From the NCBI RefSeq assembly GCF_003626645.1, contig NZ_RBAM01000001.1, forward strand, positions 496,001-560,000: 64,000 bases of DNA, given 5' to 3'. Source of the DNA: Streptomyces klenkii. GTDB taxonomy: Bacteria > Actinomycetota > Actinomycetes > Streptomycetales > Streptomycetaceae. The notes under the pieces are model-generated. The model was given only the letters and a program-made list of their open reading frames with translations. It searched no databases and was not told where the DNA came from. Below are positions 1 to 6,500 of this stretch, piece after piece (positions within the stretch are counted from its first letter, which is position 1; the number at the start of each line of letters is the position of its first letter). The position numbers were made by a program, and so were the translations under genes.

Positions 1-1478
1 CCGCCACGGGGGCCGGGCCGGGCGTGGACGAGGAGCTCCTGGCTCTGCACCTCCTGGCCTCGCCCCTTCCGTATCCCTTGGACGAGCGGTGCGTGTGGCG
101 GGGCGTCCAGGGCCTGCGCCTCCATGACTGCCTGCTGATCGAAGCAGACGGGCGGGCCCGTACACAACGGTGGTGGAGCCCTCCGGAGGCGGAACTCCCC
201 CTGGAACAAGGGGTGCCCGCGGTGCGCGAGGCGCTGACCGCCGCGGTGCGTGCTTGCATGGCCGACGGCGGCACGGTGAGCTCGGATCTCTCAGGAGGGC
301 TGGACTCCACCAGCCTGTGCTTCCTGGCCGCCCAGGAGCAGGACCGGAGGCAGCCGGAGAAGGCCCGGCTGGTGACCCTGCGCTGGCAGAGCCTCGACCC
401 CGACAACGACGACAACACCTGGGCAGCACACGCCACCGCCATGCTCCCCGGCATCGAGCATGTGACACCCTCCGCCCATGAATGGCCCCTGTGGTACAGC
501 GGCTTGACGGATCTGACCGGCACCACGGTCCCTACCGACGAACCGGGCCCCTGGGTACGCGACAGCGCCAGAATCGCGACGATGGCCCGTCTCATGACCG
601 CCCGCGGATCGCGCCTGCACATGATGGGCGGAGGCGGCGACGAACTCTTCTCCGCGCTGCCCCCGCACCTGCACGACTACATCCGAAGCAATCCGATGGC
701 CGCGTTCGCCCGCATCCGCACACACCGCGACTCCCAGCACTGGCCCTTGTGGCCGCTGCTGCGCCGGCTCGCCGACCGCCGGACCTTCGCCCAGTGGCTG
801 GCCGCCTGGGCGGACAGCCTCACTGAGCCGGAGCCCCCTCCCACCGCACCAGGTCGCCGTGCCCCCTCGACGGGATGGGGCATGGACCTGCGCATGCCCT
901 CATGGGCGACCCCCGACGCGGTGCGCGCCGCGCAGAGCCTGCTCCGCGAGGCCGCCGGGACCGCCGAGGCCCTCGCGCCCCGACGGGGACAGCACGTGGC
1001 GCTCGCCTGCGTGCAGGCCGGTGGACGCGGCGTCCGCCAGCTGGAGCATGTCTTCTCCCGCAAGGGGCTGGCCTACGCCGCGCCCTACATCGACGACAAC
1101 GTTCTCGAGGCGGCGCTCGCCATCCGCGTGCCCGAACGCAGCACACCCGGCCGGTACAAACCGGTTCTCGCCGCCGCGATGGACGGAATCGTCCCCGACT
1201 CCGTCCTGTGCCGGTGCTCCAAAGGCGAATACAGCGTCGACTTCCACCACAGCCTGCGCCGCAACCGGGCCGCGCTGGTGGAGCTGTTCGACGACTCACA
1301 GCTCGCCCGCGCCGGACTGATCGACACCACGGCTATCCGCACCAGCTTGCTCGGGGTCCACCCCGACCCGAGCTCTCTGCGCTCCCTCAGCCCCGGCCTG
1401 GGCACCGAGATCTGGCTCCGTACCCGTGCCGGGAGCACCTGCCCACCGAGCCCCGCGACCACCCAAGGAGCATTGTGA
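1..1478 (+). CDS. lasso peptide cyclase (asparagine synthetase-like, protein C), 5' end outside window
   Basis: Asparagine-synthetase-family protein. The ATP-pyrophosphatase loop SGGLDST lies at about nt 291-311. In lasso clusters this enzyme adenylates an Asp or Glu side chain of the core peptide and closes the macrolactam. The frame is open back to base 1, and about 490 residues are visible against roughly 600 for the family, so the N-terminal glutaminase-like part begins upstream; the GTG at 24 is probably internal. The stop overlaps the GTG of the next gene, and C-B1-B2 is the usual actinobacterial lasso order. The precursor gene normally sits upstream of C and is therefore outside the window. 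Certain as an Asn-synthetase homologue; the lasso role rests on the two genes that follow. Confidence 0.88.
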   Translation, partial: ATGAGPGVDEELLALHLLASPLPYPLDERCVWRGVQGLRLHDCLLIEADGRARTQRWWSPPEAELPLEQGVPAVREALTAAVRACMADGGTVSSDLSGGLDSTSLCFLAAQEQDRRQPEKARLVTLRWQSLDPDNDDNTWAAHATAMLPGIEHVTPSAHEWPLWYSGLTDLTGTTVPTDEPGPWVRDSARIATMARLMTARGSRLHMMGGGGDELFSALPPHLHDYIRSNPMAAFARIRTHRDSQHWPLWPLLRRLADRRTFAQWLAAWADSLTEPEPPPTAPGRRAPSTGWGMDLRMPSWATPDAVRAAQSLLREAAGTAEALAPRRGQHVALACVQAGGRGVRQLEHVFSRKGLAYAAPYIDDNVLEAALAIRVPERSTPGRYKPVLAAAMDGIVPDSVLCRCSKGEYSVDFHHSLRRNRAALVELFDDSQLARAGLIDTTAIRTSLLGVHPDPSSLRSLSPGLGTEIWLRTRAGSTCPPSPATTQGAL

Positions 1479-1738
1479 GCCTCGCCCTGCGCCATAACGT
1501 CTGTGCGACGGACACCGAGGACGGCATGGTGCTGCTCGACGAGGTCACCGGCCGGTACTGGCAGCTCAACGGGACCGCGGCCCTCATCCTCCGCGCCCTG
1601 CTCGGCGGCGCCGCACCACCCGACACGGCCGGCAGGCTCCGCGAGGCCTACCCCCACCTCACCGTCGAACGCTCCCGCAGTGACACGGCCGCGTTCATCG
1701 ACTCCCTGGTCGAGGCCCGGCTGGTGGTGCCCGCATGA
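1475..1738 (+). CDS. lasso peptide B1 protein (PqqD-like RiPP recognition element)
   Basis: An 87-residue PqqD-like protein. It starts at GTG 1475 inside the stop of the cyclase gene, behind AAGGAG, and ends in an ATGA overlap with the next gene. The fold signature is the sequence EDGMVLLDEVTGRYWQLN followed by a helical C-terminal half, as in RiPP recognition elements. In lasso systems B1 binds the leader peptide and presents it to the B2 protease and the cyclase. The translational coupling on both sides implies stoichiometric production. No catalytic residues are expected. Confidence 0.88.
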   Translation: MSLALRHNVCATDTEDGMVLLDEVTGRYWQLNGTAALILRALLGGAAPPDTAGRLREAYPHLTVERSRSDTAAFIDSLVEARLVVPA

Positions 1739-2181
1739 GCCAGCCGATGGTGCCGGCAGCCCGCGATCCCCTGCCCCTGCGCCGCCGTCCCGCGGTGCTC
1801 CTGGCCACCGCCGCGGCCCGGCTGCTCGTTGCGCTCAAGCCCCACCGCATCCGCCGCGTGCTGTCGTTGCTCCGGCGCGGGGCCGCCCCCGCCACAGCGG
1901 AGCAGGCCCTCACCGCGCGCCGGGCCGTCGTCGCGGTGAGCGCGCGGTGTGCCGGAGAGGGCTGTCTGCAACGCTCCGTGGCCACCGCGCTGCTGTGCCG
2001 GATGCGCGGGACCTGGCCCGACTGGTGTACGGGAGTACGCACCGCACCATTCCGCGCCCATGCCTGGGTAGAGGTCGACGGCCTCCCGGTCGGCGAGCCA
2101 CCCCTGACGGGCCACTACCACCGGATGATCGTCGTACCGAGCCTGCCCGGGAAGCAGCCCGACATCAAGATCGTTTCCTGA
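1735..2181 (+). CDS. lasso peptide B2 leader peptidase (transglutaminase-like)
   Basis: A 148-residue protein of the lasso B2/McjB C-terminal family. The putative Cys-His-Asp triad is visible: C77 in GEGCLQRS, H109 in FRAHAWVEVDG and D115. It removes the leader peptide from the precursor before or during cyclisation. It overlaps B1 by four bases. After its stop there is no transporter or other lasso gene, so this is the 3' end of the cluster; export genes, if present, lie upstream. Length and motif spacing are normal for the split-B architecture of actinobacteria. Confidence 0.9.
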   Translation: MSQPMVPAARDPLPLRRRPAVLLATAAARLLVALKPHRIRRVLSLLRRGAAPATAEQALTARRAVVAVSARCAGEGCLQRSVATALLCRMRGTWPDWCTGVRTAPFRAHAWVEVDGLPVGEPPLTGHYHRMIVVPSLPGKQPDIKIVS

Positions 2182-2323
2182 GCATGCATCAGCCGGCCCC
2201 GGGACGCAGGGGGCGCGGTGCCTGTACGCTCCGGGCGCCCGGGCAGGAAGTATGCGCACGACGCCGCCGGGAGACGGCTCCCCCACGCTCATCCACGAGA
2301 TCCCAAAAAAATCCGGGCGGTGA

Positions 2324-2350
2324 TGTCGAGAACCCGCGTCCGGCTCCGTC
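2324..2350 (+). promoter_or_regulatory. ECF42-type promoter (TGTCGA-N17-CGTC)
   Basis: TGTCGA at 2324-2329 and CGTC at 2347-2350 are separated by 17 bases and lie 60 bases before the DGPF start codon. Published work on ECF42 sigma factors in Streptomyces describes a TGTCGA -35 and a CGTC/CGAC-like -10 element in front of DGPF genes. Since the sigma gene is downstream in the same operon, this suggests autoregulation. Confidence 0.65.
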
Positions 2351-2409
2351 CCCGCATTGAACGCGACCACAATGGAATGGGTCGCACCAGCGCACTGAGG
2401 AGAACCACG

Positions 2410-2832
2410 ATGGCCAAGTACTTGCTGCTCAAGCACTACCGCGGCGCCCCGGCCCCGGTCAACGACGTGCCGATGGAGAAGTGGACGCCGGAGGAGATCT
2501 CGGCCCACGTGCAGTACATGAACGACTTCGCGGCCCGGCTGGAGAAGAGCGGCGAGTTCGTCGACGGGCAGGCGCTCGCCCCCGAGGGAACGTGGGTCCG
2601 GTACGACGGCGAGGGCCGCCCGCCGGTCACCGACGGCCCGTTCGCCGAGACCAAGGACCTCATCGCCGGGTGGATGGTGATCGACGTCGACAGTTACGAG
2701 CGCGCCCTCGAACTGGCCGGAGAGCTGTCGGCCGCCCCGGGCGCAGGCGGGAAGCCGATCCACGAGTGGCTGGAGCTGCGCCCGTTCCTGGCCGAGCCGC
2801 CCACCGTCACGGACTGCACTTTCCATGGATGA
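2410..2832 (+). CDS. YCII/DGPF-domain protein
   Basis: A 140-residue YCII-related protein with the family's DGPF motif at residues 75-78 (sequence VTDGPFAETK). DGPF proteins are the usual genomic partners and targets of ECF42 sigma factors; their biochemical role is not known. ATG 2410 was chosen because the N-terminus MAKYLLLKHY is canonical for the family; upstream in-frame starts only add non-family sequence. The 3' end overlaps the sigma-factor gene by eight bases, so the two are co-translated. Confidence 0.88.
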   Translation: MAKYLLLKHYRGAPAPVNDVPMEKWTPEEISAHVQYMNDFAARLEKSGEFVDGQALAPEGTWVRYDGEGRPPVTDGPFAETKDLIAGWMVIDVDSYERALELAGELSAAPGAGGKPIHEWLELRPFLAEPPTVTDCTFHG

Positions 2833-3970
2833 GGCGCTGCTGCGCAGCCTCACCCCCGGTGTGCTCGCGATCCTCGTCCGCCGCGGCGCTGACTTCGCGG
2901 CGGCCGAGGACGCCGTGCAGGAGGCACTGCTCCAGGCGGTCCGCGTCTGGCCGGCCGACCCTCCGCGGGATGCGAAGGGCTGGCTGGTCACCGTGGCCTG
3001 GCACCGGTTCCTCGACGCGACCCGGGCGGATGCCGCCCGCCGCCGCCGTGAGGACCTCGTCGACGAGGAACCGGCACCCGGGCCCGCACCCGCGGTGGAC
3101 GACACGCTCCAGCTCTACTTCCTGTGCGCCCACCCGTCACTGACCCCGGCGTCCGCGGTCGCGCTCACCCTGCGCGCCGTCGGCGGCCTCACCACTCGCC
3201 AGATCGCCGAGGCCTACCTGGTGCCGGAGGCGACCATGGCGCAGCGCATCAGCCGGGCGAAGCGCACGGTCTCCGGCGTACGGTTCGACCAGCCCGGCGA
3301 CGTCGCCACCGTGCTCCGCGTCCTCTACCTGGTCTTCAACGAGGGCTACTCCGGCGACGTCGACCTCGCCGCCGAGGCCATCCGGCTCACCCGGCAGCTC
3401 GCGGCCGCCGTCGACCACCCCGAGGCGGCGGGGCTCCTCGCCCTCATGCTGCTCCACCACGCCCGGCGTGCCGCCCGGACCGCGTCCGACGGCAGCCTGG
3501 TGCCGCTCGCCGAGCAGGACCGCGGCCGGTGGGACACCGCTTTGATCGCCGAGGGCGTCGGGATCCTCCAGGCGGCCCTCGCCCGCGACCGGCTGGGCGA
3601 GTTCCAGGCCCAGGCCGCCATCGCCGCCCTCCACGCCGACGCGCCCACTGCCGAGGAGACCGACTGGGTGCAGATCGTCGAGTGGTACGACGAGCTCACG
3701 CGCCTGACCGACAACCCCGTCGTCCGGCTCAACCGCGCGGTCGCCGTCGGAGAGGCCGACGGACCGCGCGCCGGCCTGACGGCGCTCGCGGCGCTGGACG
3801 CCTCACTGCCCCGCCACGCCGCGGTGGCGGCGTACCTCCACGAGCGCGACGGCGACCTGGCGACGGCGGCCCGGCTGTACGCCGAGGCGGCCCACAAGGC
3901 CCCCAACCTCGCCGAGCGCGACCACCTGACACGCCAGGCCGCCCGTCTCAACGCCCGCCGGTGCCGCTGA
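2825..3970 (+). CDS. ECF42-type sigma factor with C-terminal TPR-like extension
   Basis: A 381-residue RNA polymerase sigma factor. Sigma-2 covers about residues 5-75 (DFAAAEDAVQEALLQA) and sigma-4 about 95-150 (LTTRQIAEAYLVPEATMAQR). A further 230 residues, helical and TPR-like, contain LYLVFNEGYSG and RLNRAVAVGEADG. This long extension is the hallmark of ECF42 and in studied members is needed for activity. No anti-sigma gene is next to it, as is typical for the group. It overlaps the DGPF gene and probably drives its own operon from the element at 2324-2350. Confidence 0.9.
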   Translation: MDEALLRSLTPGVLAILVRRGADFAAAEDAVQEALLQAVRVWPADPPRDAKGWLVTVAWHRFLDATRADAARRRREDLVDEEPAPGPAPAVDDTLQLYFLCAHPSLTPASAVALTLRAVGGLTTRQIAEAYLVPEATMAQRISRAKRTVSGVRFDQPGDVATVLRVLYLVFNEGYSGDVDLAAEAIRLTRQLAAAVDHPEAAGLLALMLLHHARRAARTASDGSLVPLAEQDRGRWDTALIAEGVGILQAALARDRLGEFQAQAAIAALHADAPTAEETDWVQIVEWYDELTRLTDNPVVRLNRAVAVGEADGPRAGLTALAALDASLPRHAAVAAYLHERDGDLATAARLYAEAAHKAPNLAERDHLTRQAARLNARRCR

Positions 3971-4069
3971 CGGGTCCGCGGGTCGGCGGTTGCCGCCGCA
4001 GGCCGGCTCGCCGCCCGCATCGTGGCTGAGACCGGGGACGATCACCCCGCCTCGCCTACGGCTCACTCT

Positions 4070-4462
4070 TCAGCGGACGCTGCCGAGGTTGCGGTCGGCG
4101 TCGGAGCCCTTGAGCATCAGGGTGGTCTCCTCTATGCGCTGGAAGCGGCCGTCGGGGGCGAGGTCGGCGAAGACGTAGACCTCCATGCTGACGGTCGAGC
4201 CGTCCTTCTTCGTGATGTGGCAGGTGTGCCGGTCGGCGTACTTGTTGCCGTCGTACAGCTCTTCGTGCACGTCGATTTCGCCGCCGGCGACGAGCGTGCG
4301 GAGGTGGGCGATGTGGTCGAGGAACTGGGTTCGGTCGGCCCACTCGCCGTCCGTGCGCTGGCGGTAGTCGGGGGTGAAGTGGCGGTCGGCGGCCTCATCC
4401 AGGGTGATCTCGTCGTTGAGGAGCAGGTCGGTGAGTGCGGCCTTGATGCCGGTGCGGGTCAT
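4070..4462 (-). CDS. SnoaL/NTF2-like protein
   Basis: A 130-residue small alpha+beta barrel protein of the SnoaL/NTF2 superfamily. The pattern is an N-terminal helix, then FTPDYRQRTDG and the conserved strand region MEVYVFADLAPDGRFQRIEE. Such proteins may be isomerases, hydrolases or mere binding proteins, so no reaction is assigned. ATG 4462 has an AAGGA site upstream. It lies 60 bases downstream of, and probably in one transcript with, the alpha/beta hydrolase, suggesting a shared substrate. Confidence 0.75.
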   Translation of the reverse strand: MTRTGIKAALTDLLLNDEITLDEAADRHFTPDYRQRTDGEWADRTQFLDHIAHLRTLVAGGEIDVHEELYDGNKYADRHTCHITKKDGSTVSMEVYVFADLAPDGRFQRIEETTLMLKGSDADRNLGSVR

Positions 4463-4522
4463 GAGAGTTCCTTACGAGTGGATTCGAGTGCGAAGGGAAG
4501 CCGAGAAGGGAAGTGACGAGCC

Positions 4523-5746
4523 TCAGGCCGTCGCGGCGAAGGTGTCGTCGAGCCAGTCGTAGATGCGGGCGAGGGAGAGCCGCATGGCTCCGGGGTGGCA
4601 GTGGGCGCCGGCGCCTTCTTCGGCGGTGAACACCAAGAGGGTCTTGGGGCAGGTGAGGCGGTCGTAGAGCTGCCCGGGCTGGCCCTTGAAGAATTCGTCC
4701 CCGGCGGCGTCGCAGACGAGGGTGGGGCACCGGATCTGTTCGGCGATGCCGTTGTCGAGGGTGTAGTCGAGGTAGGAGGCGCTGAAGGCGCGGGGGGTGT
4801 CGACGCCCATGACGTACATGCCGTGGTTGATCGCCCAGCGTGCCGTCGCGTCCTCGGCCATGATCTGCTCAAGCGCGGCGTCGAGTTCGGGGGCGGACTC
4901 CGCGCGCAGGAACTGTTCGGCCGCCTTGCGGTCGCCGGGGATGTTGCGGACGGATATCCGGCCGAGGTCGTAGACGCCGTCGACGGCGATCAGCGCGGCG
5001 AGCCGGTGCTCGAAGGCCGCGGCCCGCGGCGCGAGGAGGCCGCCCATGCTGGAGCCGAGCAGCGCGATACGGCTGTTGTCGACCTCGGGGAGGGTTTCCG
5101 CGAAGTCCACCACGGGAGTGATGACGTTCTCCCAGTCGGGGCGGAAGACCAGGCCCTCGCGGTGCCGCGGCCCGGGCTGTCCGGGGCCGTCGAAGACCAG
5201 CACGGTGTAGCCGCGCTCCACGGCCGCGAGCGCGCCGCTGAAGTGGAGTTCCTCGGCGGTGCCGTCGAAGCCGGAGTGCATGATCAGGGTCGGCCGCGGT
5301 GTGCCGGAGTCGTCGGCGCGGTAGAGGTAGCCGGGCAGGGTGGTGTTCTCGTACGGGATGCGCACCGGCTCGATGTGCGGGCCGGTGTAAAGGGCGGCGG
5401 CGGCCCGGAAGCAGGCGACGCTGCGGTCGTAGGCGTGGTCGTGACGGGGGTCGCACGGGTTGCCGTGCAGGAAGAACTCCGCCGACCGGTAGTAGTTCGA
5501 GGCTCGCAGGAACCCGTCCCGGGCGCTGACCTTGTGCCCGGCCTCCAGGGCCTTCTCAGCCTCTGCGGACACGCGGTCGGCGGTGGCGAGCCACTCGGTG
5601 TGCCAGCTGTCGTAGTCACCCTCGGTGATGCGCTCGCTGGTCGAGACGACCTCGCCGAAGTCGGCGCCGCCGTACGCGATGTGGCTCATCGAGCGCAGGG
5701 TCTCGTACCAGAACTGGGTGTTGTTCGGGAACAGCAACTGCTTCAT
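4523..5746 (-). CDS. alpha/beta hydrolase (acyl-peptidase/esterase type, 407 aa)
   Basis: A 407-residue alpha/beta hydrolase with an N-terminal helical cap of about 130 residues, then the catalytic fold. Visible elements are the oxyanion-region strand LIMHSGFDGT, the nucleophile elbow GSSMGG, a late acidic loop AAGDEFFKG and a C-terminal His in GAGAHCHPGA. The layout resembles the DUF1100/FrsA-like and pseudooxynicotine-hydrolase group. The substrate is unknown. A GAGGGGAG site precedes ATG 5746. The promoter contains two related operators, and the divergent neighbour is a TetR regulator, so expression is probably induced by a small ligand. Confidence 0.85.
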   Translation of the reverse strand: MKQLLFPNNTQFWYETLRSMSHIAYGGADFGEVVSTSERITEGDYDSWHTEWLATADRVSAEAEKALEAGHKVSARDGFLRASNYYRSAEFFLHGNPCDPRHDHAYDRSVACFRAAAALYTGPHIEPVRIPYENTTLPGYLYRADDSGTPRPTLIMHSGFDGTAEELHFSGALAAVERGYTVLVFDGPGQPGPRHREGLVFRPDWENVITPVVDFAETLPEVDNSRIALLGSSMGGLLAPRAAAFEHRLAALIAVDGVYDLGRISVRNIPGDRKAAEQFLRAESAPELDAALEQIMAEDATARWAINHGMYVMGVDTPRAFSASYLDYTLDNGIAEQIRCPTLVCDAAGDEFFKGQPGQLYDRLTCPKTLLVFTAEEGAGAHCHPGAMRLSLARIYDWLDDTFAATA

Positions 5747-5763
5747 GTCACTCCCCTCAGAAC

Positions 5764-5787
5764 CGCAAGCACAGATCTGTGCTTGCG
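5764..5787. promoter_or_regulatory. perfect 24-bp palindrome, likely TetR operator O1
   Basis: Half-site CGCAAGCACAGA is followed directly by its exact reverse complement TCTGTGCTTGCG. It sits 17 bases before the hydrolase ATG, in the divergent region with the TetR gene. A perfect 12-bp dyad here is the expected signature of a dimeric TetR repressor site. Confidence 0.75.
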
Positions 5788-5816
5788 CTGGAACTGTAGA
5801 CCCTCCGGGCCTCGCG

Positions 5817-5834
5817 AAGCAAATATCTGTGCTT
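5817..5834. promoter_or_regulatory. second, imperfect copy of the palindrome, likely operator O2
   Basis: AAGCAAATATCTGTGCTT matches the core of the 24-bp palindrome (right half exact over nine bases, left half seven of nine). It ends ten bases before the TetR GTG start, where binding would block its translation-initiation region or promoter, consistent with autorepression. Confidence 0.65.
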
Positions 5835-5844
5835 ATGATGGATC

Positions 5845-6429
5845 GTGAGCCCAGAACAGCCGTCTCCGCGCATCCGTAAGAGCCCCGAGCAGGTCCGCTC
5901 GGCCGTCCACCAGGCCGTGATCGACCTGCTGTCGGACCCGGAAGGAGCCGACCTCACCATCCCCGCGATCGCGCAGCGCGCGGGCGTGAACCACACCAGC
6001 ATTTACCGGCGTTGGGGCAGCCGGGAGGCGCTGCTGGCCGACGTGGTCACCACCCGCCTCGAACGCGACTGGCCGCTGAAGGACACCGGCAGCCTGCGCG
6101 GCGACCTCATCGCCTGGGCCGAGGCGGGTGTGGCGAGCATCCGCACACCCGAAGGCCGGCTCCTCATCCGCGCCGTCGCCCTGTCCATGCCCGGCAGCCA
6201 CACGGCGCAGGGGGAACGCGCACAGCAGTTCCAGCGCCGGATCGCCGCCATCGAGAGCATCCGTGAGCGGGCCGCGGGCCGCGGCGAGAGCCCCCCGTCC
6301 CTGGAGCAGATCCTCGACCAGCTCATCGCGCCGCTGTATCTGAGGGCGATCTTCGGCATCGACCCGCCTGCCTCCGGCTATCCGGAACTGCTCGTGAACC
6401 GGCTGCTCGGAGGCGCGCCAGGGGCCTGA
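5845..6429 (+). CDS. TetR/AcrR family transcriptional regulator
   Basis: A 194-residue regulator. The N-terminal helix-turn-helix is LTIPAIAQRAGVNHTSIYRR, followed by WGSREALLADVV, the usual TetR helix 4 start; the C-terminal two thirds form the ligand-binding and dimerisation domain. GTG 5845 is the start. It is transcribed away from the hydrolase/SnoaL operon, with operators at 5764-5787 and 5817-5834 between them, so it probably represses that operon and itself. The inducer is unknown. Confidence 0.9.
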   Translation: MSPEQPSPRIRKSPEQVRSAVHQAVIDLLSDPEGADLTIPAIAQRAGVNHTSIYRRWGSREALLADVVTTRLERDWPLKDTGSLRGDLIAWAEAGVASIRTPEGRLLIRAVALSMPGSHTAQGERAQQFQRRIAAIESIRERAAGRGESPPSLEQILDQLIAPLYLRAIFGIDPPASGYPELLVNRLLGGAPGA

Positions 6430-6500
6430 CTCCGGCATCGGAATCAGGCCCCCGGATCCTTCCGTCCCCCGATCGCTCCGTCCCCCCGATCGCTCCCTGC

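Noticed and set aside
2182..2409. Lasso precursor gene downstream of B2
   Set aside because: No short frame with a leader-core layout or ribosome site; precursors normally lie upstream of the cyclase.
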